DNA of 64,000 nt from CAZMGV01 sp964565925 (GTDB lineage: Bacteria; JAGRBM01; JAHCIT01), in the NCBI GenBank assembly GCA_964565925.1, contig CAZMGV010000012.1, forward strand, positions 62,001 to 126,000. Reading direction: 5' to 3'. The notes beneath the pieces were generated by a model. The model saw only the letters and a program-made list of their open reading frames with translations, was not told where the DNA came from and made no database searches. Shown piece after piece: positions 1-7,771 of the stretch (position 1 is its first letter; every line of letters begins with the position of its first letter). The translations under genes were made by a program, and so were the position numbers.

Positions 1-393
1 GGCGCGCGGCGTATTTTCGTCCGCGCCGCGCCAGCCGGTGTAGGGATGCACGGCCAGCGAGCTCATGAACACGACGCGGCTTACGCCAGCAATCTTGGCG
101 GCACCGAGCACGTTCTTTGTGCCGCCCACGTTCACCCGCTCGAACGCGCTCCATTCGCCCCAGTCGATCACCACGGCTGCCAGATGGAACACCAGGTCCA
201 TGCCGTCGCAGGCGGCCTCGACGTCGGCCGGTTTCGTGAGATCCCCGCCCACGTAGTCGATGTGGAGCCCGTGCAGATTATCGCGGTTCGCTTTAGGCAG
301 GTCGAACACGCGGACGTCTATTCCGTGCGAGAGCAGCGAGCGGACCAGATGGCTGCCGATGAATCCGGCCCCGCCGGTGACGAGCGCTTTCAT
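1..393 (-). CDS. Extended SDR / NAD-dependent epimerase or 3-beta-HSD-like enzyme, 3' part missing
   Basis: The first 131 codons are in the window and the C-terminus lies beyond position 1. Residues 6-13 read TGGAGFIG, the dinucleotide-binding loop of extended SDR enzymes. An acidic residue follows the second strand (FD at 30-31), which favours NAD. HLAA at 70-73 and the SSLAVHPYTGW stretch (111-121) match the family, the latter recalling 3-beta-hydroxysteroid dehydrogenase/sterol decarboxylase members. The catalytic YxxxK would fall just outside the window. It starts 25 bp after the stop of the CPBP-like gene on the same strand, so it is probably the distal gene of the operon beginning near 4086. 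The substrate cannot be read; sugar-nucleotide epimerase is the alternative. Confidence 0.85.
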   Translation of the reverse strand, partial: MKALVTGGAGFIGSHLVRSLLSHGIDVRVFDLPKANRDNLHGLHIDYVGGDLTKPADVEAACDGMDLVFHLAAVVIDWGEWSAFERVNVGGTKNVLGAAKIAGVSRVVFMSSLAVHPYTGWRGADENTPRA

Positions 394-418
394 ACTGCCT
401 TACCTGTTCAGGGCCTGT

Positions 419-1147
419 TCAGGCCTTCTTGTTCTTCGCCGAAAAGTAGTCGGTCAGAATACCGAGTTCGTAGTGGAGCAGCATCGGATAGATCCACGAG
501 TTGGTCGTCCGGGCGACCCAGGAGAACATCAGCCCGCCGGGGATGGCCGAGAAGGTTTCGGCCGCCGGTTTGCCGATATGGGCGAGTGTGGACGCCATGG
601 TCTGGAACCACATGGCGACGTCCTTGCCGTAGGCCTCTTCCACCGGGGCTTCGAGGAACCCGCGGAAGAAGCTCTCCCACGCCGTATAATAAAGGGCCTC
701 GGACAGTTCCCAGACGATGAAGTCGCCCGTGTCAGCCGCGGCCGACGGCGGCAGCGGATATTCGCCCCGGATTCCCTCGTCACGGGCGCCGGACCACGCG
801 GCGAGCGCCACGAGCGGAATGCCGATCCCCATGATCGGAATGCCGAACCACCACCGGCCGATGCGGCTCCGCACGGCGCACGGGGTCTGCCAGTTCACGG
901 CGACGTTAAACGTCTGCGGGATCACGAACAGCAGCGTATAGGCGGCGAGGTTCTGGTACAGCTCCGGAGCCAGGCGGCGCAGCCGCTCGGACGGAATCAG
1001 CGGATCGATATACTGCGCCAGATTCTCGCGGTAGAACTTGCGCTGGCCGGGGTAGAGATAGACCGTGAGCAGCACGGTGCCCACCGCCATGTTCCGCTTG
1101 GCACGCACCCGCGCGAAATGTTTCTTGAGACCTCTCAGGAGCAGCAT
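419..1147 (-). CDS. CPBP/Abi-like intramembrane protease-family protein
   Basis: A 242-residue membrane protein. Hydrophobic stretches lie near residues 20-32, 68-82 and 100-118 and in the C-terminal half. Residues 157-163 (WESFFRG) resemble the ExxxR motif of CPBP intramembrane metalloproteases, and H190 and H225 fit the second and third conserved motifs, although the first Glu of the usual EE pair is Trp here. Family members act as CaaX-prenyl-type proteases or in bacteriocin immunity; the role here is unknown. Its ATG overlaps the upstream stop in TGATG, which indicates translational coupling with the DUF2505-like gene. Confidence 0.7.
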   Translation of the reverse strand: MLLLRGLKKHFARVRAKRNMAVGTVLLTVYLYPGQRKFYRENLAQYIDPLIPSERLRRLAPELYQNLAAYTLLFVIPQTFNVAVNWQTPCAVRSRIGRWWFGIPIMGIGIPLVALAAWSGARDEGIRGEYPLPPSAAADTGDFIVWELSEALYYTAWESFFRGFLEAPVEEAYGKDVAMWFQTMASTLAHIGKPAAETFSAIPGGLMFSWVARTTNSWIYPMLLHYELGILTDYFSAKNKKA

Positions 1148-1746
1148 CAGACCGCCTCCGCGATTTTCAGGTGTTCGACGTCCCCGCCCGGCGTCAGGAT
1201 CACCTGCTCCGGCCAGCGGGCCATCACTTCGTGCCTGATTCTCGGCCAGGCCTCCCGGTAGAACCGCCTCGACGCGTCGAACTCGAGCGGCGCGCGCTGC
1301 TTGATCTCCTCGACGATCTTCTTCTCGGCCATGCCGCGCAGGCCCGGGATCGGCAGCTTCACGGAGATTTCAAGGCGCGAGACGCGGGCGCTTTTGTTAG
1401 TGCCGCGCGGGACGATCTCGAACCGGCTCTGGTAGATGAACCGGTCGCCCAGGGGGTCCGTCACGATGTCGTAGCCGCCCTTATGCGTCGTCCGGTCGTA
1501 CCACATCGTCTGGCGCGAACGGCCGATCTTGCTGCCGATGATCTTCTGGAGCCACGGCGGCACCGCCATGTCGGCCGAATAGTGAAACACCCGGTGGAAC
1601 GCCTTGCCGTCGTCCCGCCATTCACGGATCTGGCGGCCGCCAAAGTTGTGGGCGCGGTCGAGTGCGCGCTCGTGCTCCTCGCAGGCGAAGCCGAACTCCT
1701 GCTCGTCGCGCGGGAGGTCGAACTCGTGGTCGAACTCGAAGATCAC
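1147..1746 (-). CDS. DUF2505-like protein, possibly START/SRPBCC-type lipid-binding fold
   Basis: This 199-residue protein starts at a GTG overlapping the stop of the GMC oxidoreductase gene in GTGA. A much longer open frame continues upstream, but it runs antiparallel-out-of-frame through the oxidoreductase gene and carries no conserved features, so I chose the GTG. The sequence has alternating strands and a long C-terminal helix without membrane segments. Spacing such as VPPWLQKIIG and the closing EEIKQRAP helix resemble DUF2505, which is thought to adopt a polyketide-cyclase/START-like fold. In an operon with a GMC oxidoreductase and an SDR, a lipid-binding role is reasonable but inferred. 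Confidence 0.65.
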   Translation of the reverse strand: MIFEFDHEFDLPRDEQEFGFACEEHERALDRAHNFGGRQIREWRDDGKAFHRVFHYSADMAVPPWLQKIIGSKIGRSRQTMWYDRTTHKGGYDIVTDPLGDRFIYQSRFEIVPRGTNKSARVSRLEISVKLPIPGLRGMAEKKIVEEIKQRAPLEFDASRRFYREAWPRIRHEVMARWPEQVILTPGGDVEHLKIAEAV

Positions 1747-3278
1747 GCGGCTCTCCGGAGTTTCGCCCAGTCGTTGGCGATTATTTCGGCCTGCCTCGTG
1801 GCGAGCATCATGATCGTCTCCTGCGGATTGAGGCCGATCGGCGTCGGCACGATGGAGCCGTCGGCGATGTAGAGATTTTTCACGTCCCAGGTTTCGCCGC
1901 TGGGTTTCACCACACCCCAGCGCGGATCGGACGACATGCGGCACGAACTCATGGCGTGGACCGTGAGCAGCTCCACGTCGGTGGGCTTGATCTGGTACCG
2001 GTAGATCTTGTGGATCTCATCCGGCGAATCGATCTGCGAGAGGCCATGAATGGGCAGGTAAACCCGTTTGGCGCCGGAGGCGAACAGCATCTCGCTGAGG
2101 AGCGCCATGCCGCGCAGGACTCTTTCAAAGCCCACCGGATCGATCTGGTAGGTCATCATGGTGGAACCCATCGGGCCCGGCTTGATCTGGCCCGTCGTGG
2201 TGTCTTCCACGAGGAAGCCCGAGATCACCATGCGGTTCACGTTCTGCATGAACTCGAGCATCTGGTCGCCGGTAAACGGCATGCTCATCGCCAGCAGCGC
2301 GGGCGGAACGAACACCGCCGCGAAGATGAGCCCTTCATTCAGGAACTCGTGCACCTGCACCGCCTGGTGGACGCCCTTCCAGCCGTAGATGTCGCGGTCC
2401 ATGACGGCGACCACCTTGCCGTTCGGGTGGCAGGTGAAGTTGAGGCCCACCTGCCCGGACGAGTTGCAGATCCCCTGCCGCTGCAAGAGTACCGGCGTCT
2501 GCGTAGCTCCGGCGGCGAGCACCGAGACGGGGGCGCGGACTTTGACCTTGTGAATTGGCTTGTGCGTGCGGCGGTCGATGGTCGTCCCGTCGAAGCCGAC
2601 GGCGCGGCCGTTCTCGATCACGACTTTATCAATTTTGGTGTCGGAGATGATCGTCGCGCCCCGGGTCATGGCTTTGGGCAGGTACGACACGAGCATCGAC
2701 TGCTTGCCGCCCGAGGGGCAGCCGAAGGCGCAGTTGTTGGTCCCGGCGCAGTGGAGCTGGTTGCGCAGGTTCCACTCCGTCTTGTAGCCCATCTTGTCGG
2801 CGCCGCGCTTGAGCGCCATGTCGTGCGCGCTGACGGTTTCAGGGTCCTGGCGGGCGACGTTGATATTCTTTTCGACCTTCTCGAACCAGCGTGCGGTGTC
2901 GCGCGGCGAAAAGCCGTCGAGGCCCATCTCGAGGAACCAGCGTTTCAAGACCCGTTCCGGCGTCCGCCAGCTCATGCCGCCGTTGATGACGGTACTGCCG
3001 CCCACGCAGCGTCCTTCGGCGAAGATCACGTTCGGCTTGCCCATGATGATGGAGGTGCCGGCGTCGCGGTAGAACTTCTGGATCATGTCGGCGGCGTTGG
3101 CGTTGATCTCTTTCGTCTCGTAGTAGCCGCCCTCTTCCAGGACGACGACCTTGAGACCGGCCTCCGACAGCTCCGACGCCATCGTCGCGCCGCCGGCGCC
3201 CGAGCCCACGATCGCCACGTCCGCGTCGATCTCGATCGCTCCGCCGATATCTTTTCCCTGCAGCAGGCGTCCGGGCAT
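1743..3278 (-). CDS. GMC-family FAD-dependent oxidoreductase
   Basis: A 511-residue flavoprotein of usual GMC length. The N-terminal VGSGAGG at about residues 25-31 followed by VVLEEGG is the ADP-binding Rossmann motif for FAD. GRCVGGSTVINGG is the first GMC signature and LAAGATQTPVLL resembles the second. The C-terminal SSCRM and NLYIADGS...LNPQETI match the GMC C-terminal domain. A Cys-rich stretch (HCAGTNNCAFGCPSGGK) resembles long-chain alcohol oxidases and cholesterol-oxidase-like enzymes. The upstream gene lies 4 bp away and the ribosome site GGGAGG sits in its end, so the two are probably subunits. An alcohol or sterol-like substrate is inferred, not shown. Confidence 0.93.
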   Translation of the reverse strand: MPGRLLQGKDIGGAIEIDADVAIVGSGAGGATMASELSEAGLKVVVLEEGGYYETKEINANAADMIQKFYRDAGTSIIMGKPNVIFAEGRCVGGSTVINGGMSWRTPERVLKRWFLEMGLDGFSPRDTARWFEKVEKNINVARQDPETVSAHDMALKRGADKMGYKTEWNLRNQLHCAGTNNCAFGCPSGGKQSMLVSYLPKAMTRGATIISDTKIDKVVIENGRAVGFDGTTIDRRTHKPIHKVKVRAPVSVLAAGATQTPVLLQRQGICNSSGQVGLNFTCHPNGKVVAVMDRDIYGWKGVHQAVQVHEFLNEGLIFAAVFVPPALLAMSMPFTGDQMLEFMQNVNRMVISGFLVEDTTTGQIKPGPMGSTMMTYQIDPVGFERVLRGMALLSEMLFASGAKRVYLPIHGLSQIDSPDEIHKIYRYQIKPTDVELLTVHAMSSCRMSSDPRWGVVKPSGETWDVKNLYIADGSIVPTPIGLNPQETIMMLATRQAEIIANDWAKLRRAA

Positions 3279-3282
3279 TTTG

Positions 3283-4086
3283 CTATCCCTCCCCCCGCAC
3301 CGTTAACGGGGCGGCGGTCTCCTGCGCCTTCAGGCGTGCGGCGGCGGTTTCAGCGGCGCGCTCGGCGGCGGCAATCTCCGCCGGGCTCGCGCGGGTGTAG
3401 GCGTCGCGGAAATCGACCCGGGCGGCGTCGGGTTTCAACTGTTCGGTGTAGGCGCCCCGGATCGTGACCCCTTCAGGGCCGCCCGGCTGACCGGCGATGT
3501 CGAGCAGGTCGGGCACGCGCAGGCCCCACTTGGTCACGCGCTCGGCGACTTTCTGGTCCACCCACTCCTGCGGATAGTAATGGAGATACGCCCGCACTTC
3601 CGGGTGCGCGTAGAAGCCCATCTGGATGAGCGACCGGAGTCCCTTCACCGCCTCGCGAATCGCGTAGACGGAACTGCCGCCGAGCCGGTGCAGGTGCTTT
3701 TCGGCCTCTTCGGCCGACATCATCGTGAGCGGCTTGCCGCCCGTAAATAGTCCTGACCAGTTGATGAGCATCAGGCCGATGGGGAACACGAGCGCGACGA
3801 GTTTCGGCAGAAAGCCGACGAACCGGTCCACGAAACCGGTGAGCTCGAAAGCCGAATCGAACTGAAACTTCACCTTGCGGGGGATGAGGCCCCTGACCAG
3901 CGCCTTCACGACACGCTGGCTGCCGCCGCTCAAATACTGGATCCGGTAGTCCGGCGGCACGAGCCCCGGGTGGCCGCCGTTGGGATCACCACCGACGGCG
4001 CCCGGCGCCTGACCCGCGAGCGCGGCCTTGCGCGCAGCCGAGTCCAGAACGCCCGTATCTTCAGATTTGAGGGGAACCGCCGCCAT
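3283..4086 (-). CDS. Putative small subunit partner of the GMC oxidoreductase
   Basis: A 267-residue protein encoded directly before the GMC flavoprotein. It has a hydrophobic stretch around residues 93-112 (FLPKLVALVFPIGLML) that may anchor it to the membrane. A helical segment then reads EAEKHLHRLGGSSVYAIREAV and FYAHPEVRAYLHYY. This resembles the separate small subunit or N-terminal helical domain that accompanies long-chain fatty-alcohol-oxidase-type GMC enzymes. I recognise no catalytic motif. The 4-bp spacing and shared strand argue for a complex with the oxidoreductase. The first gene of the module, it probably uses a promoter in 4087-4205. Confidence 0.7.
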   Translation of the reverse strand: MAAVPLKSEDTGVLDSAARKAALAGQAPGAVGGDPNGGHPGLVPPDYRIQYLSGGSQRVVKALVRGLIPRKVKFQFDSAFELTGFVDRFVGFLPKLVALVFPIGLMLINWSGLFTGGKPLTMMSAEEAEKHLHRLGGSSVYAIREAVKGLRSLIQMGFYAHPEVRAYLHYYPQEWVDQKVAERVTKWGLRVPDLLDIAGQPGGPEGVTIRGAYTEQLKPDAARVDFRDAYTRASPAEIAAAERAAETAAARLKAQETAAPLTVRGEG

Positions 4087-4149
4087 TTACCCACCCCGCA
4101 CAGCCGTAAACCGCAATTGTGGCTGTCGGGCCGAAACTACCGCGTCCGG

Positions 4150-4180
4150 CCCAACTGGTCAAGTGGTTTAACCAGTTGGG
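4150..4180. repeat. Perfect 10-bp inverted repeat in intergenic DNA
   Basis: CCCAACTGGT (4150-4159) and ACCAGTTGGG (4171-4180) are exact reverse complements around an 11-nt spacer. The element lies downstream of the beta-barrel gene and upstream of the GMC operon. No T-run flanks it on either strand, so it is not a canonical terminator. A dimeric-regulator operator for the GMC operon is possible. Confidence 0.6.
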
Positions 4181-4205
4181 GGAGGGGTTAAGGAAATAGG
4201 GGCCC

Positions 4206-4865
4206 TCACACCCCCAGCAGGATCCCCACGCTCGCGGTGACGGCGCTGGCGTCGAAGTCGGCTTTCAGGGGCGCCGGTCCCGGAAGGAGCGGGCTTTTGA
4301 CGGTGACTTTCCCCTTGTTGAGTTTCCAGCCCAGTTCCAGGCGGAAGCCCACGTGCTTGCTGGCGTAGATGTCCACCCCGCCGGCGACCCGGTACGCGAA
4401 CGTGGGATCAAAAGACGCGGTCGTTCCGGTGGCTGCCAGCGCGGACGACCGCTCCAGGAAGTTCAGGTTCACGCCCAGGCCGGTGATCAGATACGGCGAC
4501 ACGGACAGCTCGTCGTCGCGGTAGCGGAACTCCACCACCGGGAGCATCGAGACAGTGTGGAAATGACCGATGCTCGTGTAGTCGGGATAGGTAAGCCAGT
4601 TGTTCGAGATGCCGGTGCGCTCCCACTCCACCATCCCCCCGAAACTGAGCCACCGGTTCACCCCGTAGAGCCCCATGACGCCCAGCTGGAATCCGGAACT
4701 CGATTTGAAACCATTGGCCGGGTCCTGGGACGGAAAGACGATCCCGATCCGGGGATAGAGGGAGAAATTGCCCTCGCCGGCTTGTGCCATTCCCGGCAGG
4801 GACAGAGCCATGAATGCGAATGCGGCCGCCACGAAGGCGAAGCGCCATTTGGGGTTTGATCTCAT
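4206..4865 (-). CDS. Outer-membrane beta-barrel protein
   Basis: A 219-residue exported protein. Residues 1-29 form a clear signal peptide with cleavage after AQA. The mature part alternates short polar and aromatic-rich amphipathic strands with Gly-rich turns, for example VMGLYGVNRWLSFGGMVEWE and PYLITGLGVNLNF, as in small OmpA/OmpW-like barrels. The last residues (SVGILLGV) form a terminal strand, although the C-terminal residue is Val rather than Phe. Function is unknown. The gene is flanked by palindromic intergenic sequence on both sides and looks monocistronic. Confidence 0.8.
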   Translation of the reverse strand: MRSNPKWRFAFVAAAFAFMALSLPGMAQAGEGNFSLYPRIGIVFPSQDPANGFKSSSGFQLGVMGLYGVNRWLSFGGMVEWERTGISNNWLTYPDYTSIGHFHTVSMLPVVEFRYRDDELSVSPYLITGLGVNLNFLERSSALAATGTTASFDPTFAYRVAGGVDIYASKHVGFRLELGWKLNKGKVTVKSPLLPGPAPLKADFDASAVTASVGILLGV

Positions 4866-4925
4866 TTGCGGGGAGTTTAGCGGATCGGCGAGAGGTCGGG
4901 AACTAACCCCTGCCCTCCGGGTTTA

Positions 4926-4991
4926 CCGTTCGCCCGGAGCCTGTCGAAGGGCCGAACGGCCGTTGTGGTTCGACAGGCTCACCACGAACGG
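4926..4991. repeat. REP-like palindromic intergenic element
   Basis: The left arm CCGTTCGcccGGAGCCTGTC and the right arm, which reads CCGTTCGtggTGAGCCTGTC on the opposite strand, are near-identical inverted copies. The conserved core is GAGCCTGTCGAA. This core is familiar from REP/BIME-type elements scattered through many GC-rich genomes. It sits between two minus-strand genes (the SixA-type phosphatase and the beta-barrel gene). Confidence 0.75.
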
Positions 4992-4998
4992 CTGCGCC

Positions 4999-5520
4999 TT
5001 ACGACTCGTCCAGATCCTTCATCGACCCGATCCGGTCGCCCGACGGCAGCAGCGCCCAGCGGAACTTGCCCGCCACGCCGGGCTCCACGCGGCTCTCGAA
5101 ATCGATCCGCATGATCTGGCCTTTCTTGAACGGCAGCGGCGGCCGGTCGAGCAGCTGGCCGGCGAGCTGGCCCATGCGGGGTTCGTGGCCGACGAAGGCG
5201 ATTTTTTCGCCCTCGTGCGCGGCGGCCGTGCGGAGCAGATATTCCATCGCCCGCCCGCCGGGGGCGAACGCGGTCGCCGCCACGACGTCGCCCTTGTATT
5301 TGGTGAAGGCGGCCAGAATTTCCGCCGTCTGGACGGTGCGCACGAGCGGGCTCGCCACGATCAGGTCGAACCGGATACCCTCGCTACGCAACTCTTCGGC
5401 CAGTTGCGTGAAGATCTTGCGCCCCTTGGCGGTCAGGTAACGGTGTTCGTCGCCCAGGCCCGCGTTGCCGTCGATAGCGACGCCGTGGCGGACCAGAAAT
5501 ATGTCAGTGCTGGAACCCAA
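4999..5520 (-). CDS. sixA: Histidine phosphatase, SixA-type
   Basis: A 173-residue protein beginning with a strand and LVRHG (about residues 9-13), the phosphohistidine-forming motif of the histidine phosphatase superfamily. SPLVRTVQTAEIL supplies the second arginine and VGHEPRMG the second histidine. The short length and absence of extra domains match SixA phosphohistidine phosphatases. SixA dephosphorylates a phosphohistidine on phosphotransfer (HPt) or PTS-type proteins; no partner is visible nearby, so the substrate is unknown. The gene is divergent from nfo, with a large inverted repeat between them. Confidence 0.85.
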   Translation of the reverse strand: MGSSTDIFLVRHGVAIDGNAGLGDEHRYLTAKGRKIFTQLAEELRSEGIRFDLIVASPLVRTVQTAEILAAFTKYKGDVVAATAFAPGGRAMEYLLRTAAAHEGEKIAFVGHEPRMGQLAGQLLDRPPLPFKKGQIMRIDFESRVEPGVAGKFRWALLPSGDRIGSMKDLDES

Positions 5521-5646
5521 GTGAATGTCTCTCGATCAGCTCTCCGCCCGCTACCCCGCCGGAACCTTATACGATTCCGGCGGAAATATCAGGGAAACAG
5601 GGTGTGACCGGTTTGTGACGGAACCTGCAGAGTAGTGGTGCATCCG

Positions 5647-5762
5647 GGGGAGCGGCTGGGGGTACGGTTTCCAGAGCCCCATGGTCAAACACCGCTAAAG
5701 CGGCCGGTTGCCCGGAGTCTGTTCTGCAGGGGCTCCGGAAACCGTACCCCCAGCCGCTCCCC
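5647..5762. repeat. Large inverted repeat, two 34-bp arms
   Basis: Arms at 5647-5680 and 5729-5762 are reverse complements with a single mismatch in 34 positions. They flank a 48-bp centre that itself holds a small hairpin (CCGCT-AA-AGCGG at 5692-5703). The 116-bp element fills most of the gap between the divergent sixA-type and nfo genes. I see no target-site duplication and no coding potential. A MITE, a cruciform regulatory element or a double terminator are all possible. Confidence 0.85.
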
Positions 5763-5834
5763 TGACTTCAAGCAACCTATCACCAAGAGGCAATCCCTTT
5801 TGGACCCCGGCCCAAAACGGCTACGCTCCAGCCC

Positions 5835-6674
5835 ATGATTCTCGGCGCACACGAATCGATCAGCGGCGGACTCCACAATGCCTTCGAACGGGGCAAGGCG
5901 GACGGCTGCGAGGCCCTCCAGATCTTCACCAAGAGCGAACGGCAGTGGTCGTCCAAGCCCTTTACTGATGAGCAGATCGAGGCGTTCAAGAGCGCCAGCA
6001 AGCAGTACGGGATCCCGCTTTCGAACGTGATGGTCCACGACTCGTATCTGATCAACCTCGCCTCGCCGGACCCTGAAAAACTGGAAAAGGCCAAGAAGGC
6101 GTTTGTGGAAGAACTCGAACGGTGCGCACAGATCGGCGTGCCCTATCTGGTCACCCACCCGGGCTCCCATGTGGGTTCCGGGGAAGAAAAAGCGATCCAG
6201 ACACTCATCGGCGCCTACAACGACTGTATCGACCGCTCTCCCGACTGCCCGACCGTCATCACCATCGAGACCACCGCCGGACAGGGTACCTGCATGGGCT
6301 ACAAGTTCGAGCAGATCGCCGCGCTGATCGACGGTATCCAGAACAAGAAACGCGTCGGCGTCTGCGTCGATACCTGCCACATCTTCGCCGCCGGGTACGA
6401 CATCCGCACCGCCGAGGGTTACGAGTCGACCATGAAGGAGTTCGACAAGGTCGTCGGCACCAAGTGGGTGAAGGGGTTCCACATCAACGACTCCAAGAAG
6501 GAACTGGGCTCCCGCGTGGACCGGCACGAGGAGATCGCCGAGGGATTCATCGGGGCGACGGCATTCAAGTGCCTGGTGAATGATCCCCGCTGGAAACACA
6601 CCATCGGCGTGCTCGAAACCCCGGGCGAGGACTACGCCAAGAACCTGAAGCGCCTGCGGAGCTACCTCGCCTGA
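5835..6674 (+). CDS. nfo: Endonuclease IV (AP endonuclease)
   Basis: A 279-residue protein, the usual size for endonuclease IV, which cleaves 5' of abasic sites in base excision repair using a trinuclear Zn centre. It begins GAHESISGGL, as family members do. HPGSHVG (about residues 106-112), ETTAGQG (near 150), CVDTCHIFAAGYD (near 178) and HINDSKKELGSRVDRH (near 215) carry the conserved His, Glu and Asp metal ligands. Its stop codon overlaps the CTG that begins the following glycosyltransferase gene, so the two genes form a transcription unit, although no functional link is known. Confidence 0.97.
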   Translation: MILGAHESISGGLHNAFERGKADGCEALQIFTKSERQWSSKPFTDEQIEAFKSASKQYGIPLSNVMVHDSYLINLASPDPEKLEKAKKAFVEELERCAQIGVPYLVTHPGSHVGSGEEKAIQTLIGAYNDCIDRSPDCPTVITIETTAGQGTCMGYKFEQIAALIDGIQNKKRVGVCVDTCHIFAAGYDIRTAEGYESTMKEFDKVVGTKWVKGFHINDSKKELGSRVDRHEEIAEGFIGATAFKCLVNDPRWKHTIGVLETPGEDYAKNLKRLRSYLA

Positions 6675-7753
6675 GAGTCCTGTTTTTCAACGACTTCGAC
6701 GTCTACGCGGGCGCGGAAAGCGCCGTCGGCTACCTGCGCACGGAACTGGAAAAGCGCGGACACACCACAAAACTCGCCACCCGCCTCGACACCGGCGAGC
6801 GCGGAACCGTGAGCCCCGACGACCGCGTGAAGCGCTCGCGCAAGCTCATCCAGGAGTTCCGCCCCGACGTGGTGCACCTGCACAACACACTCGCCATGGG
6901 CTGGTCGGCCGCCCGGGCCGCCCGCAAGGAAGGCATAAAAAAGCTCGTCTGGACGCTCCACGACTACCGGTTCATCTGCCCGAACACCCTGATGCTGCGG
7001 CCCGATCTCAACGTCTGCAACGACCTTGAGTGGTGCGACCGCTGCGCGGCACTTCCGAAACTCGCCCACTACGACCACGACCGTATCCGCAAAAATCTCT
7101 CCGGTATCCGGCTGGTGGCGATCAGCGAGGCGCAACGCACGCTCTACCGCCAGAAACTGGACGTCACCGACGTCGTCTACTGGGACGCCGACCCGGAACT
7201 GCTGGCAGGGCCGCCCTCCCCCGAGGGCAAGCCGTTCTCGGTGCTGTTCGCGGGGCGCAAGGACGTGGAGAAGGGATTCGACTTCTGCCTGCAGGCGATA
7301 AAACGCCTGCTCCCGCAGTTCCCGGAACTCAAGCTCCACTGCGCCGGCCGGTCGCGGCTGTCGGACGAACGGCAGCGGATCGACAGCTACGGCCTGTCCA
7401 AGCACGTCATCGACCACGGGGCGCTCCCCCGGGACCGCTACCTGGATCTGCTCCGCCAGGTGCAGGCGGTCGTCTGCGCCAGCGTCTGGGCGGAGCCGTT
7501 CAACCTGTCGCTGCTGGAATCGCTGTCGGCGGGCAAGCCCACCGTTGCCACCCGCAGCGGCGCGCATGAGGAAGTGACCGGCTCAGACGGCGCGATTCTC
7601 ATCGACCCGCGCAGTTCCGCCGGGATCGTGAACGCGCTGACAAGTATTTTCACGGACGAAAAGCTGCGCCACGAACTGCCAGCCAAAGCGCGCCGGCGCG
7701 CGCAGCGGTTTACCGGCTGCATGGACCGGTATCTGGAGATTTATTCCGGGTAA
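6671..7753 (+). CDS. GT4-type glycosyltransferase, CTG start
   Basis: A GT-B fold glycosyltransferase of 360 residues. The region near residues 15-18 (YAGAES) corresponds to the N-terminal GGxE-like loop. FSVLFAGRKDVEKGFD opens the C-terminal donor domain and PFNLSLLESLSAGKP holds the ExxxxxE-like donor-binding motif. The first ATG/GTG/TTG-type codon in frame is the GTG at 6809, but starting there would remove the first Rossmann strand (RVLFFNDFDVY). The upstream frame is intact back to a CTG at 6671 that overlaps the nfo stop as CTGA. I therefore take CTG as the start. The acceptor sugar or lipid is unknown. Confidence 0.85.
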   Translation: MRVLFFNDFDVYAGAESAVGYLRTELEKRGHTTKLATRLDTGERGTVSPDDRVKRSRKLIQEFRPDVVHLHNTLAMGWSAARAARKEGIKKLVWTLHDYRFICPNTLMLRPDLNVCNDLEWCDRCAALPKLAHYDHDRIRKNLSGIRLVAISEAQRTLYRQKLDVTDVVYWDADPELLAGPPSPEGKPFSVLFAGRKDVEKGFDFCLQAIKRLLPQFPELKLHCAGRSRLSDERQRIDSYGLSKHVIDHGALPRDRYLDLLRQVQAVVCASVWAEPFNLSLLESLSAGKPTVATRSGAHEEVTGSDGAILIDPRSSAGIVNALTSIFTDEKLRHELPAKARRRAQRFTGCMDRYLEIYSG

Positions 7754-7771
7754 GGCCGAATAAGGGCTGGG

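Noticed and set aside
1662..3467. A 601-codon open frame on the plus strand
   Set aside because: It lies antisense to the GMC oxidoreductase gene. Its translation is Arg/His/Asp-rich without conserved motifs, a usual by-product of GC-rich third codon positions.
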